From NCBI GenBank assembly GCA_024228575.1, contig JAAETH010000231.1, positions 1-64,000 of the forward strand: DNA of 64,000 nt, in the 5' to 3' direction. The DNA is from Actinomycetes bacterium (lineage in GTDB: Bacteria; Actinomycetota; Acidimicrobiia; Acidimicrobiales; Poriferisodalaceae). Positions 47,482 through 55,805 of the stretch are shown here, in pieces. The notes beneath the pieces are model-generated. The model saw nothing but the letters and a program-made list of their open reading frames with translations. It had not been told where the DNA came from and did not search any database. Numbering within the stretch: position 1 is the first letter of the stretch; the number at the start of each line of letters is the position of its first letter. Both the position numbers and the translations under genes were made by a program.

Positions 47482-48474
47482 GTGGACGTCGCATCATTCG
47501 TTGAACAACACCGCCCCCAGTGGGACAGGCTCGAGGAACTGTCGCGCCGCGCCGGCACTCGCAACTCACAACTCGCCGGCACGGAGGTAGACGAACTGAT
47601 CGAGCTCTACCACCGGACGTCGGCCGATCTCTCCGAGCTCAGGACACACCTACCGGATCCGATGCTCATCGGGTCGCTGACCGAACTCGTCGGTCTCGCG
47701 AACGGCGCCATCTACGGGTCGCGGACATCTGCGATACGCGCCCTACGGTCGTTCCTCAGCGTCACACTTCCTGCAGCGGTGTGGGCTCACCGCTACCGAA
47801 TCCTGTTGTCGGCGATCGTCTTGATTGCACCAGCACTGGCATTCGGCACCTGGATTGCGAACTCCGACGCCGCACTTCAGGCGTCGGCACCGTCCTATGT
47901 GCGCGAGGCCCTCGTCGAGGAGGAATTCGAGGACTACTACTCCTCAGCCCCAGCTGGCCAGTTCTCGACCGAGGTGTTCATCAACAACGTCCAGGTCGCT
48001 TTCCTGGCCTTCGCCCTTGGCATCACGCTCGGCCTCGGAAGCCTGTGGGTCCTGGCATTCAACGGGGCCAATGTGGGAGTGGTCGCCGGAATGATGCACG
48101 CCGCCGGGAGCGGGTCGTTGTTCTGGGGGCTGATCCTTCCCCACGGCCTTCTCGAGATCTCGGCGATAGTCGTCGCTGGTGGTGCTGGTTTGGGCCTCGG
48201 CTGGAGCATCATCTCGCCGGGCGATCGAACAAGAGCACAGTCGTTGGCCGACGAAGGTCAGCGCGCTGCTGTGATCGTGCTCGGCCTGATCCCCGTGTTC
48301 GGGGTGGCGGCATTGATAGAAGCATTTGTGACCCCGTCCCCGCTTTCGACCACAGCACGAGTGCTCATCGGGATCGCTGCCTTCGTCGCATTCTGGACCT
48401 GGGTTCTGCCTTGGGGGCGCGCCGCCGCAACCATTGGCGCTTCCGGACGCTTCGGCGATGTCCTCGCAGGCTGA
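47482..48474 (+). CDS. SpoIIM-family (stage II sporulation protein M-like) membrane protein
   Basis: About 330-aa polytopic protein. After a soluble, helical N-terminus (FVEQHRPQWDRLEELSRR) there are about five membrane segments with the SpoIIM patterns VFINNVQVAFLAFALGITLGLGS and GLILPHGLLEISAIVVAGGAGL. Despite the name, this family occurs in non-sporulating Actinobacteria and is thought to act in envelope processes. The GTG at 47482 is the chosen start; a TTG at 47473 is possible. It is divergent from the RDD gene and convergent with the DUF58 gene. Confidence 0.85.
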   Translation: MDVASFVEQHRPQWDRLEELSRRAGTRNSQLAGTEVDELIELYHRTSADLSELRTHLPDPMLIGSLTELVGLANGAIYGSRTSAIRALRSFLSVTLPAAVWAHRYRILLSAIVLIAPALAFGTWIANSDAALQASAPSYVREALVEEEFEDYYSSAPAGQFSTEVFINNVQVAFLAFALGITLGLGSLWVLAFNGANVGVVAGMMHAAGSGSLFWGLILPHGLLEISAIVVAGGAGLGLGWSIISPGDRTRAQSLADEGQRAAVIVLGLIPVFGVAALIEAFVTPSPLSTTARVLIGIAAFVAFWTWVLPWGRAAATIGASGRFGDVLAG

Positions 48475-48488
48475 GTCCGCTCGGGCCG

Positions 48489-49799
48489 CTATCGGCCCAT
48501 CGCCTTCTTGGTCAGGTAGTGATCGACCAGGGCGGGTCCGAGGCGCCCGGCTTCGGCGTCGATCACCTTGGCTCCCATCGCTCGAAGGGCAATCGTGGCC
48601 GTGGCCCGATGGCTCACCGCTGCGGCCGCCGCTGCGACTAGATGGGCCTCAGCGGGCTCGCCGGGCACCGTGTCGAGCCACTCGTTGACCTCCGATGCGA
48701 CGACCGAGCCGACGACGACGTCGTGTCGCAGCGAGAGGGCACGAACCGCTGCTCCAAGCGACGCTTCCACGACCGCTGGGGCAAGATCGGTGAGCAGCAC
48801 CACGGTCACCCGCCTGCGGAACCTGGCGAGAACCTCCGCCGCCATGGCTGCGTAGTCGGACTCGCCGAGCACGGGCTCGAGATCGAACATCTCCTCGGTG
48901 AAGCGCCGCAGGTGAGCCATTCCCCGGCTCGGAGCGACGATGTCGTGGACGTTGGCGTCGAAGGTCACCAGCGATACCAGATCGCCCATGCGGTCGGTCA
49001 CAGATGCCAGAGCCATGACAGCATCCATCGCGTGTTCGAGCCTCGTGACACCACCTGCTCGAGCGGCCATGAGCCGGCCGTTGTCGAGAATGATCAGCAG
49101 TGTCTCGTGTTGCTCCGCCCGATACTGCCTCACGATCGTCCTGCCGGCGCGTGCCGTGGCAGCCCAGTCGATGTTGCGGAACTGGTCGTCTGGTGAGTAG
49201 TCGCGCAGCTGGTCGAACTCGGTACCCCCGCCAAAAGCCCTGACCGAACGCGATCCGATGTCGAGCAGGCGTGCACGCTGCATTCTCAGCTCGACCTCAC
49301 GCTTGCTGTGGAAGGCCGGTACCACCCTGATCGTGTCGGCGATCGTTCGGCCGCGCTGTCGTGCACCAACTCGCATCGGCCCGAACGTGCGAACCGTCAC
49401 CGACTCCAGCTCGAAGCGACCCCTTCGAGACGGCCTGATGTCCACCAGAGCGGTTCCGCGTTCGTCGGGGGTCAGCGACATCACAAACCGCCGCGGAGCA
49501 CCAAATGAGGGAAACAGGCTGTCGGCAACCGCGAGGTCGGCCCGGCGCGCGCCGCGGTTCGTCACCACCCACGACACGACCCCTACCGTGTCGACCACCA
49601 CCGATCTGGGTGCGTCACGCTCGATCTCGATGTGTTCGGGATCGACGGCGAAAAGGGCATCGACCACAACGGCCACAAGCAGGACCACCGACGCGAGCCC
49701 AGCACCGGTCGCCCAACTGTTCGCCTTCCAAGCGACCAGCATGGCGACCGGAGTTGCAGCAACACCGAAGAGCCAGGCTCGGGGCCCGATGACGATCAC
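48489..49799 (-). CDS. DUF58 domain protein (vWA-like, MoxR-associated)
   Basis: 436-aa protein. Two N-terminal membrane helices precede a large domain bearing the DUF58 core GGTEFDQLRDYSPDDQFRNI followed by DWAATARAGRTIVRQY, which leads directly into a vWA-type MIDAS candidate, IILDNGRLM. DUF58 proteins are regular partners of MoxR AAA+ ATPases, where the vWA domain is thought to present clients for metal-dependent assembly or envelope stability. It is the last gene of a five-gene run, overlapping moxR by four nucleotides. Confidence 0.88.
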   Translation of the reverse strand: MIVIGPRAWLFGVAATPVAMLVAWKANSWATGAGLASVVLLVAVVVDALFAVDPEHIEIERDAPRSVVVDTVGVVSWVVTNRGARRADLAVADSLFPSFGAPRRFVMSLTPDERGTALVDIRPSRRGRFELESVTVRTFGPMRVGARQRGRTIADTIRVVPAFHSKREVELRMQRARLLDIGSRSVRAFGGGTEFDQLRDYSPDDQFRNIDWAATARAGRTIVRQYRAEQHETLLIILDNGRLMAARAGGVTRLEHAMDAVMALASVTDRMGDLVSLVTFDANVHDIVAPSRGMAHLRRFTEEMFDLEPVLGESDYAAMAAEVLARFRRRVTVVLLTDLAPAVVEASLGAAVRALSLRHDVVVGSVVASEVNEWLDTVPGEPAEAHLVAAAAAAVSHRATATIALRAMGAKVIDAEAGRLGPALVDHYLTKKAMGR

Positions 49800-50782
49800 C
49801 GAGGAACCGGAACCGCGGAGAGGATGTCGCCGAGAACGTCGTCGGGAGTCGATCCGTCGAGGACCACATCGGCGCGCAAACGAACCCTGTGCCGGAGGGC
49901 CGGGCGCGCCATCGCTTGAACCTCGTCCGGCGAAACAAACGAACGTCCACTCATCCAGGTCCAGGCCTTGGCAGCGTGCAGCAACATCGATGCGCCACGG
50001 GGCGATACACCCAACTCGACTGCGCCATCCGAGCGCGTGGCTCTGGCCAGATCGACGATGTAGGTCAGGATGCGATCGTCGACCCCGATCCTTTGGATCT
50101 CGGCTCTGGCGGCGGCCAGATCGGCAGGGCCAGCCGCCCGGCTGACACCGGCCGCGGCCGGGTCGCGCATGTCGACACCGTCGTGGTGGCGGCGCATGAT
50201 GTCGATCTCGTCGGCCTGGCTCGGATAGTCGACCAGCAACAGGAACAGGAAGCGGTCGAGCTGAGCCTCCGGTAACGGATACGTACCTTCGTGTTCGATC
50301 GGATTCTGCGTGGCGATGACGATGAACGGGTCCGGCAACGGGCGGGTCGCACCGCCGGTCGAAACCTGTCGTTCCTGCATCGACTCGAGGAGCGCGGCCT
50401 GGGTTTTGGGTGGGGTCCGGTTCAGCTCGTCAGCGAGGAGGAGGTTCGTGAACACCGGTCCGTGCCTGAAGACAAAATCCGCCTTACCCGGCTCGAGCAC
50501 GAGCTGGCCTGTCAGGTCGCTGGGCATCAGGTCCGGAGTGAACTGAACTCGGCGTGTGTCCAGATCGAGCGCATGGGCCAACGTCGACACGGTCAGCGTC
50601 TTCGCGACCCCGGGCACACCCTCGAGGAGGACGTGTCCTTCGACGAGCATCGCTGTCAAGATGCCCGTCACGACACCCTGCTGGCCGACGATCACCTTGC
50701 CAATCTCATCGCGCACTGCCGCCATTGCGTCTCGTGCGCTCGAGCCGCCGCCCGTGACACCTTCCGCATCGCTGAACGTCAT
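49796..50782 (-). CDS. MoxR-family AAA+ ATPase
   Basis: 328-aa AAA+ protein. Walker A is LLEGVPGVAKTLTV, Walker B is LLLADELNRTPPKTQAALLESM, sensor 1 is VIATQNPIEHEGTY and the sensor 2 region SPRGASMLLHAAKAW. MoxR ATPases act as chaperone-like remodellers together with vWA partners. The partners here are the DUF58 protein downstream and the DUF4350/DUF4129 membrane proteins upstream, all joined by 4-nt overlaps. Confidence 0.93.
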   Translation of the reverse strand: MTFSDAEGVTGGGSSARDAMAAVRDEIGKVIVGQQGVVTGILTAMLVEGHVLLEGVPGVAKTLTVSTLAHALDLDTRRVQFTPDLMPSDLTGQLVLEPGKADFVFRHGPVFTNLLLADELNRTPPKTQAALLESMQERQVSTGGATRPLPDPFIVIATQNPIEHEGTYPLPEAQLDRFLFLLLVDYPSQADEIDIMRRHHDGVDMRDPAAAGVSRAAGPADLAAARAEIQRIGVDDRILTYIVDLARATRSDGAVELGVSPRGASMLLHAAKAWTWMSGRSFVSPDEVQAMARPALRHRVRLRADVVLDGSTPDDVLGDILSAVPVPR

Positions 50783-51900
50783 GTCGTTCTCCGTTTCGAG
50801 GCCTTGTCGCCCGCTGAAGTTCGTGTGGCACCGGTGATGACCCGCCTGGCCTCGACCGCCGCCGCTATTCGACGCACGTAGGCGTCATCGTCGTCTGGCC
50901 GATTGGTCCCCAACGCCTCGATCACCACATCGACCTGGTCGTGTCCGGCCCGAACCCTTGCAGCAATCGAAGCCGCATCGGTCTCGTCGGTCGAGATCCG
51001 CCAGCGTCTGGCCAGATCTGATCTGACGAGTGTCGACATACGTGCAGCCCCGACCGCGGTCGCGTCGGTGCGTTCGTAGAGGCGGGCCGTCGCTCGGGTC
51101 AGCTCGGTCGCATCGATCTCGACCGCGTCGGATTCCAGGACGGGTGCCCCGAGACGCCGCCCTCTCGACAGTGTGAATGCGGCCGCCACAACAACAACCA
51201 TGGCTACCAGGGCCCACACCACAGGACTGACCAGGTCCATGAGGTCGCGGCCGCCCTCCCCGATCGCTCCCACACGGCTGGTCGCAACAACACGGATGGG
51301 GCCGTCGGTCAATGCGAGGACACCAACGACAAGAGCGGCGTGATCATCCTCCGCAAGCCATTGGTTGGTGAACGGACGCGCCGACCCGACCGCGACGATA
51401 CGTCCCTCGCCGGCCTCAGCGCTGACCACGAGCCAGCCATCGCCCACAGCAAAACAGTGCTGCGAGCCAGCGGGCGCACCGATGCCCTGCACGACACCGA
51501 TCGTCAGGTTCGCGACCCCGGCGAGGGGCTCGACAGCGCAGTGAACCTCGCCGTCGATGACGTCGACATCGGCCAGCTCGACGAGACGATCGTCGGGTTC
51601 CAGCAACACCACAGTTCCGCCGGACTCGACGTATTCGCGGATCTGGTCGACCTCGACATCTTCCATGACCTCGGGATCCACCAACACGGTCACTGCCCTG
51701 CGGTCGTCGAATTGCCCGACGCTGACATCGCGACCGACGTCCTCGGCAAGCAGCCACGCCGCCCTGGTGCCGCTGCCGATCGTGCTTCGGGGGTCGAGGG
51801 GCGGCCCGGCGACACGACCGTCGTCGCGTCCCCACAGAACGGCTGCTCCCGCGACGATGACAACAACTGCCATGACGACACCGACCGCAGATCGACTCAT
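50779..51900 (-). CDS. DUF4350 domain membrane protein
   Basis: 373-aa protein with an N-terminal membrane helix (VGVVMAVVVIVAGAAVLW), an external DUF4350 domain of about 190 residues with the typical STIGSGTRAAWLLAEDVGRDV and FTNQWLAEDDHAALV, and a second membrane helix (DLVSPVVWALVAMVVVVAAA) near residue 225. A cytoplasmic C-terminus follows. The family is nearly always found next to MoxR/DUF58/DUF4129 genes; its biochemical role is unknown. It overlaps both neighbours by four nucleotides. Confidence 0.85.
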   Translation of the reverse strand: MSRSAVGVVMAVVVIVAGAAVLWGRDDGRVAGPPLDPRSTIGSGTRAAWLLAEDVGRDVSVGQFDDRRAVTVLVDPEVMEDVEVDQIREYVESGGTVVLLEPDDRLVELADVDVIDGEVHCAVEPLAGVANLTIGVVQGIGAPAGSQHCFAVGDGWLVVSAEAGEGRIVAVGSARPFTNQWLAEDDHAALVVGVLALTDGPIRVVATSRVGAIGEGGRDLMDLVSPVVWALVAMVVVVAAAFTLSRGRRLGAPVLESDAVEIDATELTRATARLYERTDATAVGAARMSTLVRSDLARRWRISTDETDAASIAARVRAGHDQVDVVIEALGTNRPDDDDAYVRRIAAAVEARRVITGATRTSAGDKASKRRTT

Positions 51901-52520
51901 CTACGTTTCCCGCTCGACGAGATCGCCTCGGACCATCGCTTCGCCTGCTCGACCTCGGAGCGATGAGCGTCGTGTTGGCCGTACCAAACCGCATCGAAGA
52001 CGTCGGTCAGCTCGCCCATCGGCTCGGCCGCGACGTCGTTTCCGACCGCCTCATCGCGCCACTCTCGACTCGTCGAACCTGGGATTTCGCGGATGATCTT
52101 GTCGTCGGCCAGGCCCGCCATCGTCGCCCGATAGTGACATCGGAGAGCGAGGTCCCATCGGTCGGCTTGCTCGTGGGCTGTGGCACGATCTGCCCACTCG
52201 CGTGCGGACAGCCGGCGGGTCGTGTTTGTCGAGATCTTGTCGTCGGTCTCCGAGGAGTCCGTCCTCCGCCACTTCCCGACCGCCCGAACCAGCACAACCA
52301 CCAGCACAGCGATCAATATCAGCCCGAGCAACCCTCCGATACCGCTCCCCACTCCACCGAGGCCAAGCGTTGAGAAGATCGGCTCGAGAACATCGGCGAT
52401 GCGGTCACCGATCCAGTTCAAGGCCCTATCGAGTGGTGACGGTCCAGGATCGGTGAATTCGGGGCGTTCGAGAATCTGCTCGGCTCGCTGCCGCAGCTCA
52501 TCCGTATCTTGGTCGATCAC
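51897..52520 (-). CDS. DUF4129 domain membrane protein
   Basis: 207-aa protein: a short N-terminal external part (LRQRAEQILERPEF), a membrane helix (GGLLGLILIAVLVVVLVRAVG), then the DUF4129 cytoplasmic domain with AREWADRATAHEQADRWDLALRC and GSTSREWRDEAVGN. The family lies beside MoxR operons; in some proteins it is fused to transglutaminase-like domains, but not here. The open frame runs to 52940, yet the GTG at 52520 overlapping the upstream stop gives the normal size. Confidence 0.84.
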   Translation of the reverse strand: MIDQDTDELRQRAEQILERPEFTDPGPSPLDRALNWIGDRIADVLEPIFSTLGLGGVGSGIGGLLGLILIAVLVVVLVRAVGKWRRTDSSETDDKISTNTTRRLSAREWADRATAHEQADRWDLALRCHYRATMAGLADDKIIREIPGSTSREWRDEAVGNDVAAEPMGELTDVFDAVWYGQHDAHRSEVEQAKRWSEAISSSGKRR

Positions 52521-53326
52521 GCCAGCGCCCTCAACTTGACGTCGAGATCGAGACCCTCTCGCCGAACCCTCAAGTCGATGTAAGTATGCACCGCCGCACC
52601 GGCCGTGATCGCGGCGATGACCATGGCGGCGAACGCCTGGTAGATGATCGAGGCGATCGCTGCGGCTCGTCCACTCAGGAATTGTTCGGTCAAGAAGGTG
52701 GGCGTCGCAGCGAGAGCAAGACCGACCAAGAGGCTCAGAACACCGGTGACAACAACAACGGTGAACACACGCCCCCTGGCTCCCTTGGTCAGCTCCATGC
52801 ACCGCTTCGGAATCTGGAAGACACCTATCGGCTCGCCCGCGGCGATCGGAATGGCCACCGTCAAGATGACCATGGCGATGACCCCACCAATTCCGAAGGC
52901 GAGCGAGCCGACCGCCTCGATCACGTGAACTACAACCCACGCGGTTGCGATCCTGGGAAGGGCCTTCAGCGACACGACCAACACGTCGCGCGGTCCCATC
53001 GCAACGCCCAACAGCTCGGCGATCGTCAAGCGCGTGACGCCGTAGGCGAGGACGGCCAGCCCCAACGAGCTCAGCGCCAGTTGAACGAAGATGATGCGCT
53101 CATCGACGAAACCGTCGTTGCGCATCATCAAGATCCGCGGGTCGATGGATCCGTACTCGTTTGCCGTGTACTCGATGCCGACGGTGAGGCCGACCAGCAC
53201 TCCGGGAAGTACGGCCAGGGCCATGAGGACGCCGAAATCCACGAACCGGCGCCGGAGCAGAATCGCGGCGTCGTCGATGATCTCGAGGGCGCCGCGAGGG
53301 CGAAGAGACTCCACCAGCCGATCCAC
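52517..53326 (-). CDS. Polytopic membrane protein heading the MoxR operon
   Basis: 269-aa protein with about six hydrophobic segments and no recognised family beyond resemblance to glycerophosphoryl-diester phosphodiesterase-type membrane domains (DUF7544/DUF7847-like), which often occur in this operon. The amphipathic N-terminus reads LRPRGALEIIDDAAILLRRR. The start is a GTG at 53326 without a strong ribosome binding site. Its stop overlaps the DUF4129 start, making it the first gene of a five-gene coupled operon. Confidence 0.75.
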   Translation of the reverse strand: MDRLVESLRPRGALEIIDDAAILLRRRFVDFGVLMALAVLPGVLVGLTVGIEYTANEYGSIDPRILMMRNDGFVDERIIFVQLALSSLGLAVLAYGVTRLTIAELLGVAMGPRDVLVVSLKALPRIATAWVVVHVIEAVGSLAFGIGGVIAMVILTVAIPIAAGEPIGVFQIPKRCMELTKGARGRVFTVVVVTGVLSLLVGLALAATPTFLTEQFLSGRAAAIASIIYQAFAAMVIAAITAGAAVHTYIDLRVRREGLDLDVKLRALA

Positions 53327-53477
53327 CTCGACGACTGTATACGTGCCAGGCTGTCAGGGTGGCCGACCAGAACCCGCAGCCATACGGCAAATCGTTCGCC
53401 AACCGGTACTACGCGGCGTGCGCCGGCAACGCTCACACACATGTCGACGTCTGTGTTCCATCACAACTGGAGAGAAG

Positions 53478-54641
53478 TTGAGAGCCCACGCTTCGATCGA
53501 AATCGATGCAAACACCAGCGAGGTCTGGCTCGAACTGAGCGACCTGGCCAGCCATGTCGCCTGGATCAACGCGCTCGAGACGCTCGACTTCGTCAGCGAC
53601 GATCACCGCGGCGAAGGTGTTGTGTTCGATGTCGAGGTCGGCATCGGGCCACTCAAGGTCAAGGGGCGTATGACCGTCGACCGTTGGGACACCGGCGTGG
53701 CGATCTCGGTCGTTCAGGAAGGCAGCGTCCCAGGAAACGCATCGGTGGTCCTGACCCAAAGAGGAAACCGAACCCGCCTCTCGTGGGACGAACACTTCGA
53801 GCTTCCCTGGTGGCTGGGCGGGACGGCCGGCGCCTTCGCCACCCGTTGGATTCGCTCACGGGCGATGAGGCGCGACCTCGCCAGGTTTCGCATCCGCGTC
53901 CAGCAGCGAAACCCGACGACCGAAGACGAGCCCGATGCCGTCGTCGGATCATTGGTCGGAAGCGGCCGTCACGGCGACGTTCACGACTTCGGGCGCAATC
54001 GGGTCATCAGGCGCAACCGCAATCGGGCTTCGCTGTCGGCAGAGCGCGATCTCATGAAGTGGGTGTTCGATCACGGATATCCCGTTCCCCGTGTTCACGA
54101 ACACCCGGACGAGACTGCCATTGTGATGGATCGCGTAGACGGCCCGAGCATGCTCGACGACCTCACGGCGCGCCCATGGAAACTGGGCGAACATGCTCAC
54201 ACCCTCGCCCAGCTACACGAGTTGCTGGACCAGGTCCCGGTGCCGCCCGATCGTCTCGCGTTCAAGGGGGAAGGACTCGTCCATCTCGATCTGCACCCGG
54301 GCAACATCTTGCTCTCGAGTGACGGACCGATGGTCATCAATTGGGCCAACGCGGGCGTCGGCCAGCGCGGCCTCGACAGGGCGATGACCTGGGTGCTCAT
54401 GAAGACGGACAACGTCGAGGGCAACCTCGCATACCGCGGCGCCATTCTGGCGGTGCGAGAAAGGATCGCCCGGCGGTACCGCGACGCCGTGGGCGCAGAC
54501 GTCGTGTCAGCGAACGCCACGAATGCGGCCGAGCTGAGAATGCTCGACGCCAACCTGCGACGCGACGAAGCAGATGCCGTGTTCAGGCTCGCACGATCGT
54601 TGCAGAACCGGCCCACCCACAGCCGCACCGACGACGTCTGA
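53478..54641 (+). CDS. SRPBCC domain - APH-like kinase fusion protein
   Basis: 387-aa protein. Residues 1-145 are an SRPBCC/polyketide-cyclase-like lipid-binding fold (ASIEIDANTSEVWLELSDLASH near the start, MTVDRWDTGVAISVVQEG). Residues about 155-380 match the actinobacterial APH-like kinase group: GSGRHGDVHDFG, MDRVDGPSMLDDL, catalytic HLDLHPGNIL with Asp271 and Asn276. The metal-binding Asp expected in VIDWTNA is Asn288 here (codon AAT), so phosphotransfer may be impaired. The TTG at 53478 preceded by GGAGAG is the chosen start. The two domains are in one continuous frame. Confidence 0.75.
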   Translation: MRAHASIEIDANTSEVWLELSDLASHVAWINALETLDFVSDDHRGEGVVFDVEVGIGPLKVKGRMTVDRWDTGVAISVVQEGSVPGNASVVLTQRGNRTRLSWDEHFELPWWLGGTAGAFATRWIRSRAMRRDLARFRIRVQQRNPTTEDEPDAVVGSLVGSGRHGDVHDFGRNRVIRRNRNRASLSAERDLMKWVFDHGYPVPRVHEHPDETAIVMDRVDGPSMLDDLTARPWKLGEHAHTLAQLHELLDQVPVPPDRLAFKGEGLVHLDLHPGNILLSSDGPMVINWANAGVGQRGLDRAMTWVLMKTDNVEGNLAYRGAILAVRERIARRYRDAVGADVVSANATNAAELRMLDANLRRDEADAVFRLARSLQNRPTHSRTDDV

Positions 54642-54652
54642 ACCCTTCGCCG

Positions 54653-55429
54653 TCAGCGGCCGGTGAAGTCGGCTTTGCCGGGGCCGTGCTCCAGGAACGA
54701 TTTGACACCGATTTGGCTGTCCTCGGTCCCGAACACCTCCTCGAAGAGCGCAAGCTCGATATCGAGCCCACCCGCGAGAGTCTGATCGAGGCCATCGTCG
54801 ATGGCTTGTTTGGACAGGGCCTGCGCCACCACCGCACCACCGGCCAGGCCGGCGGCATATGTGATCGCCTCGTCGAGCACACTCGCCGGATCACAAATGC
54901 GATCGGCCAACCCGATACGAAATGCTTCTTCTGCGTCGACCATGCGACCGCTGGCGATGATGTCCTTGCTTCGCGACGCTCCGACCAGACGCGTGAGCCT
55001 CTGGGTGCCGCCACCACCCGGGATGATTCCAAGCAGGATCTCGGGTTGACCGAAACGGGCATCGGACGCAGCGAACCTCATGTCACACGCGAGTGACAGC
55101 TCACACCCCCCGCCCAGGGCAACACCGTTCACGGCGGCGATCGTCATTCTCGGAATCGCGGCGAGAGCGTCGAGCGCAGCACGGAACGCACCGCCCACCT
55201 CGCGGGCGCGTTCGGGACCACCGAACTCGCCGATGTCGGCGCCTGCGGCGAAGACCCGCGGGCCACCGGTCAGGACGACGGCGCCCGGAGGGTTCTCTGT
55301 GAGGTCGTTGGCCACCGTCAACAGCTGTCCGAGCAGCTCGGAGTTCAGGGCATTCACTTTCGGGCGATCGAGCGTTATGACAGCGACGCCATCGTCGCGC
55401 CGCTCGACGGAAACAAGATTCTCGGACAC
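54653..55429 (-). CDS. Enoyl-CoA hydratase/isomerase family protein
   Basis: 258-aa crotonase-fold protein. VAVITLDRPKVNALNSELL opens the fold, oxyanion-hole segments are AAGADIGEFGG and NGVALGGGCELSLACD, and GIIPGGGGTQRLTRLVG holds the second catalytic position. It could hydrate enoyl-CoA in fatty acid or amino acid breakdown; the substrate is open. A GGAGGAG stretch precedes the GTG at 55429, which sets the start. It lies 32 bases downstream of a NifU-like gene. Confidence 0.88.
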   Translation of the reverse strand: MSENLVSVERRDDGVAVITLDRPKVNALNSELLGQLLTVANDLTENPPGAVVLTGGPRVFAAGADIGEFGGPERAREVGGAFRAALDALAAIPRMTIAAVNGVALGGGCELSLACDMRFAASDARFGQPEILLGIIPGGGGTQRLTRLVGASRSKDIIASGRMVDAEEAFRIGLADRICDPASVLDEAITYAAGLAGGAVVAQALSKQAIDDGLDQTLAGGLDIELALFEEVFGTEDSQIGVKSFLEHGPGKADFTGR

Positions 55430-55461
55430 TGGTGCTCCTCCACTATCGAATTGGGCAGAGA

Positions 55462-55758
55462 CTAGATGCTGAGGCCCTTGAGTTCGAAGGTCATCTCTTC
55501 CATGGGCGGCAGCAGCGACTTGTTGACCACCGAAGTGACTCCGGGAACGCGCTGCATGAGTACCCGTTCGACGCCGAGCTTCAGATCCTGTTCCGACATC
55601 GGACAGTCGCCACAAGCACCGAGAAGCTCGACGGTGACCAGGCCGGTCTCGGCGTCGACCTCCACGAGTTCGATGTCACCACCATCGGCTTGCATCGCCG
55701 GCCTGATGATCTTCATGACCTTCTCGACCTGTGCGCGCATGTCGTCACCGTCGGTCAT
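55462..55758 (-). CDS. NifU C-terminal domain (Nfu-like) Fe-S protein
   Basis: 98-aa protein consisting of one NifU C-terminal domain: RPAMQADGGDIELVEVD followed by the CxxC pair Cys49 and Cys52 in LLGACGDCPMSEQDL. Two copies share a [4Fe-4S] cluster and pass it to apo-proteins. LeuC in this window is one possible client, but nothing shows a specific partner. GAGGAGG lies just before the ATG at 55758. Length is normal for stand-alone Nfu. Confidence 0.9.
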   Translation of the reverse strand: MTDGDDMRAQVEKVMKIIRPAMQADGGDIELVEVDAETGLVTVELLGACGDCPMSEQDLKLGVERVLMQRVPGVTSVVNKSLLPPMEEMTFELKGLSI

Positions 55759-55805
55759 CGAGCCTCCTCATGAGTTCGGACGTATTCAACACCTGAAACC
55801 GGCGA

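Noticed and set aside
53327-53477. Promoter in the gap before the MoxR operon
   Set aside because: A TTGACA-like and a TATACA-like element are present on the minus strand but only about ten bases apart, so spacing is wrong.
52586-54322. 578-codon plus-strand open frame
   Set aside because: It runs antisense across the membrane protein gene and then out of frame through the SRPBCC-kinase gene; its translation is Arg/His-rich, typical of a high-GC shadow.
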